Shown: positions 10,242 to 18,753 of the stretch, in pieces
How the letters are laid out: the number at the start of each line of letters is the position of its first letter
Position numbering within the stretch: the first letter of the stretch is position 1
From: DASUPK01 sp963821705
GTDB taxonomy: Bacteria > Actinomycetota > Thermoleophilia > Solirubrobacterales > 70-9
Assembly (NCBI GenBank): GCA_963821705.1
Contig: CAWGEV010000005.1
Coordinates: 1-64,000, forward strand
Direction: 5' to 3'
DNA length: 64,000 bases
Made by a program: the position numbers and the translations under genes
The notes under the pieces: model-generated
The model's database searches: none
Told to the model about the DNA's origin: nothing
The model's input: the letters and a program-made list of their open reading frames with translations, nothing else

Positions 10242-10551
10242 GCGGCGGTCGCGGTCCGAGGCGGAGTCTCAGGGGAGCCATGTGGAGGTCTGAATCTGCT
10301 GCCCAGGAGGGGCTGGAGCGTAAAGTGCTCAAGGGGCCCACATCCCTTCCAGGAACGCCCGCCGAGTGATCCCCGGTGATCCTCTGGCGCGCTGGTTATC
10401 TGAGGCGTGCGACCCTACGTTCCCGCAGTTTGGTGGAGGTTCCGGGAGCTGTTTGCCCGAGGAGCGGATTCTTGTTAGACGCATGTGAGGTTCGTCCCAA
10501 CAGCAGCCGTCGCAGCCGTCAGTTCAGATCCTCGACTCCCGTTGGTCAGTT
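10242..10551. other. Gene-free interval between ECF sigma gene and deacetylase
   Basis: About 310 bp between divergently oriented genes. It must hold the promoters of both. I see no convincing -35/-10 pair, repeat or small gene. Confidence 0.5.
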
Positions 10552-11337
10552 GTGACCGGCGCACTGGTGCTCTGCTACCACGCTGTCAGCGATACCTGGC
10601 AGGCGGACCTCGCGATCAGGCCGATGCAGCTGGAGGGTCAGTTGAAGGCTGGTTCTCGAACGCGGCTACCGAGGGGTCACCTTCCATCAGGCCGTCTCAC
10701 GCCGCTCCCGGTTCCAAGGTCGTGGCGGTGACCTTCGACGACGCCTACCGGTCGGTGATCGAGCTCGCGCTACCGGTGCTCAGCCGACTCGGGCTGCCGG
10801 GGACCGTCTTCGTGCCAACCGGGTTCGCGCGGTACCACCGAGCCGATGTCCTGGCCCGGCATCGACGACTGGCTCGGCGGTCCGCATGAGGCGGAGCTGA
10901 CGGCGATGTCGTGGTCCGAGCTCGCGACGCTGCAGGCTGCGGGATGGGAGATCGGCTCCCACACCCACACTCATCCCCGGCTGGTCGATCTTGGCGACGC
11001 CGACCTCGCCGGCGAGTTGGTCACGTCGCGTGGCGAGTGCGAGTCGCGGCTCAGTCAGCCCTGCAGGTCCTTGGCGTACCCGTATGGGGACGAGGATGAC
11101 CGCGTGGTGAGGGCTGCAGGTCAGGCCGGGTACTCGGCCGCCGGGACGCTTCCGGACAGCCTCCATCCGGCATCGCCGCTGCGCTTCCCGCGGATCGGCG
11201 TCTATCGAGCCGACAACGGGCTCCGGTTCCGGGTCAAGACCTCCCCCAAGATGCTCCGCATCCGTGCGAACGGGAGGCTGCGCGTTCCCCCTGACTGCGT
11301 GGAGGATCGCCCGCATCTCCAGAGCGGCGCTGCTTAA
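10552..11337 (+). pseudogene. Polysaccharide deacetylase (NodB-like), three frame breaks
   Basis: Carbohydrate esterase 4-type protein that would remove acetyl groups from a polysaccharide. Starting at the GTG at 10552 the pieces read TGALVLCYHAVSDTWQ, then LVLERGYRGVTFHQAVS, then VVAVTFDDAYRSVIELALPVL with GLPGTVFVPTGFA (TFDD is the metal/base motif), then MSWPGIDDWLGGPHEAEL and GWEIGSHTHTHPRLVDL (H-T-H-x-H region), ending FPRIGVYRADN. Each join requires removal of one base, near 10647, 10714 and 10826-10846, giving 261 codons. All catalytic motifs survive, so the breaks may be technical. Confidence 0.78.
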
Positions 11338-11401
11338 GCAAGCCTTGCCCAAATAGCCAAATAGATGATCTGACTGCGATTGAAAATCCACCTTTAGAGT
11401 G

Positions 11402-11900
11402 ATGTTGCGAGGACCGAATGTGACGGAATCAACGCGGAGCGAAGGGGAACCGGTGAACACTGGAATCGCCAGCCTCCCTGAGTCGGCGGGCTGGCTCTTG
11501 AACCTTTTTGAGCAGTCCCCATTCGGGCTGGTGGTCACCGACATCGAAGGCGTCATCCGAGGCGCCAACCGGCAAGCTTCCAAGCTGCTTCTTCCGGGCG
11601 AGCGCACGTCGCGAGCTGTGTGGGCGCGAGGTGCTGCGACCTCATCTGCGATCCGCTCAGCGAGCATGAGGGTGAAGCTCGCGACCGCGCCTGCTTGGTC
11701 CGGGGCGCCCTGGTCACCGGCCGTGCGCTTCCCGAGACCCGCTTCTCGGTCGACGTGGGCGGCCCGGGGAACTCGGTCTGGATCACCGCATCGCCAATCG
11801 AGGGCAAAGAGCCGCGGGTGGTGGTCTACCTGCGCCCAGAAAATCCGAGCTTCGGCGACCGGCGTCGCCGCGTCGACCCGAGGCCGCGGTGCTCGGGCTC
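11402..11900 (+). pseudogene. PAS-domain half of a PAS-BTAD regulator, frame-shifted from its C-terminal half
   Basis: Upstream part of the regulator gene that continues at 11889. The first frame reads WLLNLFEQSPFGLVVTDIEG and VIRGANRQASKLLLPGE, a typical PAS sensory domain start. After a break between about 11590 and 11622 the PAS core continues as CCDLICDPLSEHEGEARD and FSVDVGGPGNSVWITASPIE in a second frame, and a second break near 11860-11885 leads into the BTAD frame. Each break equals one lost base; adding two gives 419 codons over 11402-12656. The start could be the GTG at 11399 or the ATG at 11402. Confidence 0.6.
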
Positions 11901-12656
11901 GCGTCGTCCCCCATGCTTCGCATCCACACCTTGGGGCGAACGCGGGTCGAGGTAGCCGGGAAAGACCTCGGCGGGGAGTGGCTACAGCACCGCCCGGGAC
12001 AGTTGCTCGAGTACCTCCTCTGCACCCGTCGCGGAGTCGCCACCATCGAACAGATCTCCGAGGCCCTCTGGCCGGGGGCGGCGCAACCGTGGAGCAACGC
12101 CAGCGTCCGTCACCAAGTGCACGTGCTGCGGGAGAGACTGGAGCCGGAACGCGATGCCGACAGACCGTCACGATTCATAGTCACCCGGCCAGGTGGATAC
12201 ATGCTCCATCGAGAGCGAGTGTGGATAGACGCCGATGAGTTCGAGGACAGGGCACGCACCGGGCTCACCCTGTTCGTCCAGGGAGAGGGGAATACCGCGA
12301 TGGCTCCTCTCGAGCGGGCCCTCGACATCTATGAGGGAGAGTTCCTGAGCGACGACCCCTACGCTGAGTGGGCGCTGGAGGAGCGCGACCGCCTGCACGA
12401 GCTCGCCGGACAGGAGATCCGCGCCCTCATCTCGCTCAACCGGTCATCCGGCGACCTCGATGCTGCGACCGAGCACAGCCGTCGCCTCGCCGGAATGGAG
12501 CCATTCGACATGGACGTGCAGCGGGAATTCCTGGAGATGTGCATCAAGCGTGGCCGGCGCAGCGAGGCGATGCGGCGCTATGCCCTGATTCGACGCCGGG
12601 TGCGCCGCGAGTTCGGCCACGATCCAGACTTCACCCTGGCCGACCTCGGCGCCTGA
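11889..12656 (+). CDS. BTAD-domain (AfsR/SARP-type) transcriptional regulator
   Basis: DNA-binding regulator, cytoplasmic. From MLRIHTLGRTRVEVAGKDL the protein has an OmpR-like winged helix (LLEYLLCTRRGVATIEQISEALWPG, SVRHQVHVLRERLEP, GGYMLHRERVWIDADEFE) followed by a bacterial transcriptional activator domain of helical repeats (PLERALDIYEGEFLSDDPYAEWALEERDRL to ADLGA). The winged-helix/BTAD order is that of SARP regulators that control secondary metabolism or polysaccharide genes in actinobacteria. A PAS domain is encoded just upstream in shifted frames, so the native protein is probably about 418 residues. It converges on the acyl-AMP ligase operon. Confidence 0.85.
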   Translation: MLGLASSPMLRIHTLGRTRVEVAGKDLGGEWLQHRPGQLLEYLLCTRRGVATIEQISEALWPGAAQPWSNASVRHQVHVLRERLEPERDADRPSRFIVTRPGGYMLHRERVWIDADEFEDRARTGLTLFVQGEGNTAMAPLERALDIYEGEFLSDDPYAEWALEERDRLHELAGQEIRALISLNRSSGDLDAATEHSRRLAGMEPFDMDVQREFLEMCIKRGRRSEAMRRYALIRRRVRREFGHDPDFTLADLGA

Positions 12657-14218
12657 ACCAAGGGCGCCTCTGCTCCTCCTGTAGGAGCAGATCCCGGGCT
12701 TCCGACGGAAAGTTGTTCGCCTGCAGAGGCGATCAGTGCCCGCCGGTCCACCTTGCCCCGGGCGGTCCGCGGAAGCTCGTCGTGAACCGAGATCTTCGCC
12801 GGCACCTTGTGACTCTCGAGGCGTTCCGCGCACTCCCTCCGGAGTTTCGCCGGATCGAGCTCGTTGCCATGCTCAGCGGCGACGTGCGCGTGCACGGCCT
12901 GGCCCTGAAGCCGATCGGGCACCCCTACGACTGCGGCCTCCCGGACCCCCTCGACAGCATGCAGCACCTCCTCGACCTCGCGCGGGTACACCTTCTCGCC
13001 GCGGCACTTGATCAGGTCGTCGGTTCTCCCTACCCAGTGCAGGAGCCCCTCGTCGTCGCGAAGGAAGAGGTCCCCAGTGGCCAGCGTCGGCTCCCACGGC
13101 CATCGCCCCGACCGTAAACGCTCCGCGGTCCGCTCGGGATCTCGCCAGTAGCCCTGCATCACGTGCGGCCCTCGGACCATCAGTTCACCGACCTCGCCGA
13201 CCTCGGCCTCTCCCCCATCCGGCCGGGCGATCCAAGCATCGGTGCCCGGGATCGGGATCCCGGAGGAGGACGGCGCGTCCAGGCGGTCAGGCGGCAGGTA
13301 CGAGACCCGGATGCATTCGGTGAGCCCGTACATCAGGTAGAGCTGGGCGGCGGGAAACGTCCGGCGCAGCGCGGCGACGGTCACCTCGGGCAAGGAGGCT
13401 CCCGCATTCGTCAGGAAACGCAGATCGGGCAGCTCACGATCAACCAGGCCGCGCAGAGAGAGCAGCACCTGGAAGATCGTCGGGACCGCGGGCAGACCTG
13501 TGATCCGCTGGTCCTCCAGGAGCTGCACGACCCTGCCGGGGAAGGAGAAGCCCTCCTCGAGGACCAGCGTGGCGCCCGCCCGTACGCAGGTCAGCAGCTG
13601 ACAGAGGCCGTAGCCGAACGAGAGCTGGAGGAGACAGAGCACCCGGTCCGCGGGGCTCATCTCGAGGTACTCGGCGATCGACCCCATGACGAAGGACAGG
13701 TTGCGGTGGGTGAGGGTGACCCCCTTCGGCTTGCCGGTCGAGCCCGACGTATACATGACCGCTGCGAGATCGGTCTCGAGGGGGAGCGGGGGAGCAGGGC
13801 CTTCGTCGGCCGCGAGTTCACCGACCTCGGCCATCACCGGGACCGTCGGGCTCGCCAGAGCGGCCGCGGCCTCAGCCATATTCGCCCTCTCCGAATCGCA
13901 GACGAGCGCGGCGGGCTCGACATCGTCGAGCACGTAGCGGAGGCGATCTCGCTTGATCGTCGGGCTCAGCGGGGACAGTGCGGCGCCCGCACGCAGCGTG
14001 CCCTCGAAGGCGATCGCAGCCTCGATGCCGTTGGGCAGGACGATCACGACCCGGTCGCCGCGTCGAACGCCCAACTCGCGCAGCCCACTGGCGAACCCGG
14101 CAGCGAGCCGGTCGAACTCCCCGTAGCTGAGCTCGCGATCGCCGGCGATCACGGCCGTCCTGCTCCGATCGCGGGTGGCGGTGAAGCTCAGGTCCTCGGC
14201 GATGGTGCGAACGCTCAC
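12578..14218 (-). CDS. Acyl-AMP ligase / acyl-CoA synthetase (ANL superfamily)
   Basis: Activates a carboxylic acid as its adenylate, most likely for loading onto the carrier protein encoded immediately upstream. Visible ANL motifs: YTSGSTGKPKGVTLTHRN (P-loop), YLMYGLTECIRVSYLP, LATGDLFLRDDEGLLHWVGRTDDLIKCRGEKVYPREVEEVL and the catalytic-lysine tail PRTARGKVDRRALI. After about residue 495 the sequence becomes low-complexity (AGEQLSVGSPGSAPTGGAEA) and passes through the hairpin and into the antisense of the BTAD gene; the usual family end would be near 12740, so the last about 50 residues are suspect. The start overlaps the ACP stop by 4 bp (ATGA). Confidence 0.88.
   Translation of the reverse strand: MSVRTIAEDLSFTATRDRSRTAVIAGDRELSYGEFDRLAAGFASGLRELGVRRGDRVVIVLPNGIEAAIAFEGTLRAGAALSPLSPTIKRDRLRYVLDDVEPAALVCDSERANMAEAAAALASPTVPVMAEVGELAADEGPAPPLPLETDLAAVMYTSGSTGKPKGVTLTHRNLSFVMGSIAEYLEMSPADRVLCLLQLSFGYGLCQLLTCVRAGATLVLEEGFSFPGRVVQLLEDQRITGLPAVPTIFQVLLSLRGLVDRELPDLRFLTNAGASLPEVTVAALRRTFPAAQLYLMYGLTECIRVSYLPPDRLDAPSSSGIPIPGTDAWIARPDGGEAEVGEVGELMVRGPHVMQGYWRDPERTAERLRSGRWPWEPTLATGDLFLRDDEGLLHWVGRTDDLIKCRGEKVYPREVEEVLHAVEGVREAAVVGVPDRLQGQAVHAHVAAEHGNELDPAKLRRECAERLESHKVPAKISVHDELPRTARGKVDRRALIASAGEQLSVGSPGSAPTGGAEAPLVQAPRSARVKSGSWPNSRRTRRRIRA
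12669..12691. terminator. Hairpin between convergent genes
   Basis: Perfect 9-bp stem TCTGCTCCT / AGGAGCAGA with a 5-base loop, 12 bases after the BTAD regulator's stop. Position between convergent genes fits a bidirectional terminator, although there is no long T tract. The ligase frame as read runs through it. Confidence 0.6.
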
Positions 14219-14478
14219 GCCGCGCGCTTTCTCTCGACGTAACCGGCGATCGCATCGATCGAGCCAAAGTTCTCCTCGGTGATTTCAACGTCATCGATCA
14301 ACAACCCGAAGCGCGCCTGGACTTCCTCGACCAGTTCGACGAAGCCGAGCGAGTCGATGATTCCCAGCGTTAGGAAGTCGTCCGTGTCTTCGAGCTCGAC
14401 CTCAGGTTCCATGTAGAGGAAGTTCTCGGTGATGTAGGCCCTCAGGTCCTTGCGAATGTCGCCGTTTGCACCGGTCAC
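14215..14478 (-). CDS. Acyl carrier protein
   Basis: Small acidic carrier of 87 residues with phosphopantetheine site LGIIDSLGFVELVEEVQARFG (Ser of DSL). It would carry the acyl or aminoacyl group activated by the downstream ligase. ATGA overlaps join it to asnB upstream and the ligase downstream, so it is surely part of one operon. The dedicated ligase and the absence of fatty-acid synthase genes nearby suggest a specialised, not housekeeping, ACP. No phosphopantetheinyl transferase gene is in the window. Confidence 0.9.
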   Translation of the reverse strand: MTGANGDIRKDLRAYITENFLYMEPEVELEDTDDFLTLGIIDSLGFVELVEEVQARFGLLIDDVEITEENFGSIDAIAGYVERKRAA

Positions 14479-16454
14479 GCGGGTGTCCTCTCAATCAAAC
14501 GCAAATTGGAGCGGTCAACTCTCACGCGCGGCTCTGCCGTCTCGGCCGTATAGCTACCGGCGCCGGCTCCGCAAAAGGCGTCGTGCCAGAGCTGCGTGGA
14601 GAGGACGCCGACCAACGCCATCCCCTCCCTGACACCGGTTGCCCGGCCGGTGCGGCAGCGACGCAGCAGGCCTGCAACGCGGCCCGGGTCCCAGATGCCG
14701 GTCTCGGCCAGCGCGTTGGGCGAGAGGCTCTCCTCGACCCAACCGGGTGCCCCCGCGGCAAAGAAGGGATCCACCTCCGGTGCTCGGTAGGGCTGCTTTG
14801 GGCGAGCCGCGATCTCCGCCGGCAGCAGATCCGCGGCGAGTTCGCGAAGCGCGACCTTGTCGTTGAGCCCGCTGAGCTTGCGCTCAGATGGCAGTCCCAC
14901 CGCATGGGAAAAGACGCGGTGGTCGAGGAAGGGAAACCGTCCCTCAACCCCGTGGGCCATCGCCACGCGATCGCCCTGGGCGGCCAGGAGATACGGCTCG
15001 AGCAGCGTCTTTATTTCCAGCCAGCCAGCCCGCTCAAGATCGCTCCAGCGATCGAAAACGGCCGGCAGCTCCGCTCGGAGGCGCTCGAGCGACGCACCGT
15101 CCCCGGCCTCCTCTGCGACTTCGGGCCGGTACAGGGCCCGCAACGTGCCCGTCGCGGCGGCGCGCGTGAGGTGGGAGGACAGTGGATCGTCGGACGACCC
15201 CGTTTCGAGCAGGAACCGTCGCCAGGCCGGCCCGCGACGAGCGCCCCCCGGGCCGAGGTACGGATAGAGACCTTCGATCAGCTGCAGAGCTCGTTCTGGG
15301 TCGCTCCGATGGAGCTCGCGCAGCGACACCTCCTTGAACAGGTCGTAGCCCCAGAACAGCTCATCGGCGCCCTCGCCGGTGATCACCACCTTCATCCCGT
15401 GAGCACGGACGTCACGGGCGAGCAGGAACAGCGGCACGGGCGCCGTGCGCACCAGTGGCGTCTCCGAGTGCCAGATGACGGCCGGGAACGACTCGGCGAT
15501 CTCCACCGGCCCTGCCTCGACGACGTGATGGTCGGTGCCGAGCATTCGCGCAACCGATTCCTGCTGGGCACGCTCGTCGTAGCGGGGATCTCTGAAGGCG
15601 ATGGAGAAGGTCTGCAGCTTGCTGCCGACCTGGGCCTTCGCGAGTGCGCTGATCAAGCTCGAGTCCAGCCCGCCGGAGAGATAGGCGCCGACCGGTACGT
15701 CTGCGCGGAGCCGAAGGCCGACGCTCTCGCGCAGCACCTGAGACAGATCCCCGTTCACTCGGGGGGTCCCGCCGTAGGCGGGGCTCCACCACGACCGTTG
15801 ATGAACGACTCGGCCGCGTTCCCAGACGAGCAGGCCGCCTGGGACCAGCTGGCATACGCCGGCGAAGGCGGTTCGTGGCGGCCGCGGTCCCCAGAGCGTG
15901 AACAGGTCGTCGAGGCCGCCGAGATCGGGCGCCGCGGCCACCAGCCCTGACGCGAAAAGTGCCTTTGCCTCCGAGCCGAAGACGAGGGTGCCGTCGGGCA
16001 GTAGCGCGTAATGAAGCGGCCGCACACCGAACCGGTCGCGAACCAGGGTCAGACGACGCTCATCTGGCTGCCACCAGGCGAAGGCGAACTGGCCGTTGAG
16101 TCGCTCCAGCGCGTCGAGGCCGTCGCGTTCGAGTAACCGTAAGACGACTTCCGTATCGCAGGTCGTCGAGAATGACTCGCCCTGCGCCTGCAGGTCCCTC
16201 CGCAACTCAGGGTGGTTGTAGACCTCGCCGTTGTAGACGAGCAGACCACCCCCGGCCGCCGCTTCGAGCGGCTGCCACCCGCCTGGGATGTCGAAGATCG
16301 CCAGCCTGGTCGAGACGAATCCGGCCCCCGGCTCGATCGCGAGCCCGTATCCATCCGGGCCCCGATGACGAATCGCCCGCGCCATCCTGCGCAGCGGGCT
16401 CTCCGCGACCGGCGGTTCGTCCCCTGGTCGGACTATGCCAGCGATACCGCACAC
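14475..16454 (-). CDS. asnB: Asparagine synthase (glutamine-hydrolysing) type amidotransferase
   Basis: Class II glutamine amidotransferase joined to an ATP-pyrophosphatase domain; it amidates a carboxylate using glutamine and ATP. I place the start at the GTG at 16454 because the second codon gives the catalytic Cys (CGIAGIVRPG), 8 bp after the NAD synthetase stop. The glutaminase domain shows RHRGPDGYG, YNGEVYNH and DRFGVRPLHYA; the synthetase domain shows YLSGGLDSSLISAL (PP-loop), GEGADELFWGYD and EGRFPFLDHR. Length is 659 residues, normal for the family. In polysaccharide or natural-product loci such enzymes often modify a sugar acid or carrier-bound acid rather than make asparagine; that reading is inference from context. 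Confidence 0.9.
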   Translation of the reverse strand: MCGIAGIVRPGDEPPVAESPLRRMARAIRHRGPDGYGLAIEPGAGFVSTRLAIFDIPGGWQPLEAAAGGGLLVYNGEVYNHPELRRDLQAQGESFSTTCDTEVVLRLLERDGLDALERLNGQFAFAWWQPDERRLTLVRDRFGVRPLHYALLPDGTLVFGSEAKALFASGLVAAAPDLGGLDDLFTLWGPRPPRTAFAGVCQLVPGGLLVWERGRVVHQRSWWSPAYGGTPRVNGDLSQVLRESVGLRLRADVPVGAYLSGGLDSSLISALAKAQVGSKLQTFSIAFRDPRYDERAQQESVARMLGTDHHVVEAGPVEIAESFPAVIWHSETPLVRTAPVPLFLLARDVRAHGMKVVITGEGADELFWGYDLFKEVSLRELHRSDPERALQLIEGLYPYLGPGGARRGPAWRRFLLETGSSDDPLSSHLTRAAATGTLRALYRPEVAEEAGDGASLERLRAELPAVFDRWSDLERAGWLEIKTLLEPYLLAAQGDRVAMAHGVEGRFPFLDHRVFSHAVGLPSERKLSGLNDKVALRELAADLLPAEIAARPKQPYRAPEVDPFFAAGAPGWVEESLSPNALAETGIWDPGRVAGLLRRCRTGRATGVREGMALVGVLSTQLWHDAFCGAGAGSYTAETAEPRVRVDRSNLRLIERTPA

Positions 16455-16461
16455 GGCGGGC

Positions 16462-17541
16462 TCAGCCGGCTGGCCCCATCGTGATCGCGGGCGTGTGCAG
16501 GTACTCGGTCGCAACCCGCCGGCGTTCGATCTCGCGGTAGGCCGCCTCCACCTCCTCGGGCGCGAGGCCCACGCGGGGGGAGAGCTCGCCGGGCTCGATG
16601 GCGTTCCAATGTCCCCACAGCAACAGGTCCATCCGGTCGTATGGGTGACCGAAGTAGAACTCCTCCTGGGTTTGGGGCAGGCTGAAGGTGTCGGTGGTCG
16701 GGTAGCGGCACGAGACCGACTCGGGAAGGCCCAGCTCACGGGCCAGCGCGTACACCTGACCCTTGTAGAGATGCGCGATCGGCTTCAGATCGGCGAGCCC
16801 ATCTCCGCCCTTGACGAAGAACCCCTGGTCGTACTCGAGCAGGTTCGGTGTCCCGGCGACGGCATAACCGAGGCGGTCGGCCCATGTGTACTCGAGCAGC
16901 TTCCTTGCCCGCTGCTTCATGTTGCTCGCCGCCAACAGCTCGCGGTAGGCGTCGGGCGGCATTCGCCGTTGCTCCTCGGTGCCGTCGGGCCGCTCGACGA
17001 CCAGGGAGAAGACGATGATCCCGCCTGTCGGTCGCGACCGAACCAGCTTGTGCCGCCAGGTCGGCTCGTAGTCGGGGAACACCTTTCGGATCGCGTCGTC
17101 GCGCCGCCTGTAGCAGCCGAGCGCCTCGAGGGCGCCCGTTATCGGCTCCTCCTCCGTCCGCGCTCCGAGCGCGGTGGCCAGCTCCAGGCCGATGGCGGTC
17201 GACTCGCTCGCGCCGTCTCGCTCGGGCAGCCGCAGGCAGAGCACGTGGTCGGGTTCCAGCGCTCGAACGCAGATTCCGGCGACCGTCCCGGAATCGACGC
17301 CCCCCGAGACGCCGACGACAGCGCCGCGCCGTCCGAGCCGCCTGACGGCCTCAGCCGTCCCCGCGACGACGCTTTCGAGGCAGGCGGCGGCATCGAACTG
17401 CTCCGGCCGGGAGCCGTGTAAGTTGGATCCGGATGACTGAAATCCGGCCGCTCGAGCGATCGGATCTTCCGGCTGTGGCGAGTCTGATAGCCGCGCGTCT
17501 GCCCGCTTGGACCCAGGGTGAGTCGTTCCTTGCCGGGACAC
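16462..17541 (-). CDS. NAD synthetase-like ATP-pyrophosphatase (ammonia- or AsnB-coupled)
   Basis: Adenylate-forming amide synthase of the NadE fold without a glutaminase domain. Core motifs: VVGVSGGVDSGTVAGIC (PP-loop), GTPNLLEYDQGFFVKGGDGLADLKPIAHLYKGQVYALARELGLP and an FSLPQTQEEFYFG segment. It lies directly upstream of asnB in the operon. The only canonical start before the core is the GTG at 17541, which leaves an unusual 60-residue leader overlapping the divergent GNAT gene by 109 bp; the true N-terminus may be near 17420. NadE-like proteins in such clusters may form amides other than NAD, so the housekeeping name should be used with care. Confidence 0.82.
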   Translation of the reverse strand: MSRQGTTHPGSKRADARLSDSPQPEDPIARAAGFQSSGSNLHGSRPEQFDAAACLESVVAGTAEAVRRLGRRGAVVGVSGGVDSGTVAGICVRALEPDHVLCLRLPERDGASESTAIGLELATALGARTEEEPITGALEALGCYRRRDDAIRKVFPDYEPTWRHKLVRSRPTGGIIVFSLVVERPDGTEEQRRMPPDAYRELLAASNMKQRARKLLEYTWADRLGYAVAGTPNLLEYDQGFFVKGGDGLADLKPIAHLYKGQVYALARELGLPESVSCRYPTTDTFSLPQTQEEFYFGHPYDRMDLLLWGHWNAIEPGELSPRVGLAPEEVEAAYREIERRRVATEYLHTPAITMGPAG

Positions 17542-18488
17542 TAATTGATCAACGCTGGGCCGCCCCGGAGCTTCCGTCCCTGGTGGCAGTGGACGGGGAC
17601 GGGGCGATTGTGGGTTTCATCGGGGCGCAGGTGCGACGAATGCGACTCGACGACCGGATGCTCCAGGGAGTGTGCTGCTCCCATCTCGTCGTGGCCGATG
17701 ACCCCCGCGTCGGGCCCGCAGGAGCGCTCCTCCTCCGGCGGATGCTCTCCGGCGTGCAGGATCTGACCTGGACCGACACCGCGACGGGCGGTGTCGCGCG
17801 CATGTGGCGGAGCTTCGGCGGCCACATCGACCACACGCGCTCTTTCGACTGGATGCTCGTCCTCAGGCCCGCACGCTGGGCTCGCGCGTTGCTGACGGCG
17901 CGCGTGCGCCGGCGAGTGCCACTGCGCCAGCTCGCGCCGGCGCGCGCCGTTCCCCTTCATGCGATGGGATCCCGATCCGCGCCGCACTCGTTCCAGAGCC
18001 TGCCGGCTGACGTTCGCGGCGAGGACACGACGGCTGGTGCGATTGCGGAGAGCTTCGGCGACCTGACGCGTGACCTGCGCCTGTGCGTCGACTACGACGA
18101 GGCGTCACTTGATCAGCTGTTCGCGCTGATCGAGTCTGTGGTCGAACCCCCCGTGCGCCGCCTGGTGCGCCGCGGTGAGGTTGCGATCGGCTGGTACGCC
18201 TACCTATCCCGGCCGGGCGGTGCCAGCCGAGTCCTGCACGTGTGCGGGCGGGATTCGGAGATGGAGGCCGTCTTCGGCGAGTTGGTGCACGACGCCCGTG
18301 AGCGTGGCGGTGCCGTTCTCGTAGGGCGTTATGAGCCGCACCTGCGAATGTCGCTGAGCAGGCGCTCGGCGGTCCTGGGCTTCGCGCGATGCCCGCTGAT
18401 TCACTCCCGCGAGCTCGAGGTGAGTGCTTTGCTCGCGACCGGCTCCTCGCTGCTCACGGACTTCGACGGGGAGTGGTTCGCGACCTGA
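17433..18488 (+). CDS. GNAT-like acetyltransferase domain protein
   Basis: A 351-residue protein whose first about 130 residues look like a GNAT fold: MTEIRPLERSDLPAVASLIAAR, VAVDGDGAIVGFIGAQVRR and HLVVADDPRVGPAGALLLRRML in the acetyl-CoA-binding position. The remainder resembles a second, degenerate GNAT-like half seen in long actinobacterial acyltransferases. It is divergent from the NadE-like/AsnB/ACP/ligase operon and may transfer the acyl group delivered by that ACP, which is inference from position. It is the last gene before the tRNA-Arg-flanked accessory region. Confidence 0.6.
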   Translation: MTEIRPLERSDLPAVASLIAARLPAWTQGESFLAGTLIDQRWAAPELPSLVAVDGDGAIVGFIGAQVRRMRLDDRMLQGVCCSHLVVADDPRVGPAGALLLRRMLSGVQDLTWTDTATGGVARMWRSFGGHIDHTRSFDWMLVLRPARWARALLTARVRRRVPLRQLAPARAVPLHAMGSRSAPHSFQSLPADVRGEDTTAGAIAESFGDLTRDLRLCVDYDEASLDQLFALIESVVEPPVRRLVRRGEVAIGWYAYLSRPGGASRVLHVCGRDSEMEAVFGELVHDARERGGAVLVGRYEPHLRMSLSRRSAVLGFARCPLIHSRELEVSALLATGSSLLTDFDGEWFAT

Positions 18489-18499
18489 AACGGAAGCAG

Positions 18500-18677
18500 C
18501 GCGCCCGACAGGATTCGAACCTGTGACCTTCGGTTTCGTAGACCGCGGCAGGAGCTCGGTGGGGCTCGTCTGGGCTCAGGATTCGGCTCTATACCGGGAC
18601 TCGAGTTCGTCTGGGTTCGGCTGGACCCCGTCCCGTCCGTTGCCCTTTTGTTGCCCACCCGCGCTCCCCCTCACGTA
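18500..18677 (-). repeat. tRNA-Arg 3'-end fragment plus about 130-bp arm (att-like repeat, copy 1)
   Basis: Positions 18500-18545 reproduce the 3' half of the tRNA-Arg(ACG) gene at 44610-44683 (anticodon loop to acceptor end), but the 5' half is absent. The fragment is joined to a sequence that continues to 18677 and recurs almost unchanged at 32531-32662 after another tRNA-Arg 3' end. tRNA 3' halves joined to foreign sequence are the classic right-junction scar of tyrosine-recombinase integrations. It marks the left limit of the palindrome-rich accessory DNA. Confidence 0.8.
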
Positions 18678-18741
18678 GCTCGTTGGGGTAGAGGGCACTG
18701 GACGGGCTCCCCTTCCCCCGTCTAGCCGCGATTCGAAAGTG

Positions 18742-18753
18742 CCGCTTTGCATG
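18742..18753. repeat. Left half of class A palindrome, split by IS1182-like element
   Basis: CCGCTTTGCATG at this point is completed by CATGGAAAGCGG at 20206-20217; together they form one GCTTTGCATGGAAAGC palindrome cut in its loop by the insertion sequence. Confidence 0.8.

Noticed and set aside
18500..18545. Reading the tRNA-like sequence at 18.5 kb as a functional tRNA
   Set aside because: Only the 3' half is present; the 5' acceptor strand and D-arm are replaced by unrelated sequence. The same holds at 24.8 and 32.5 kb.
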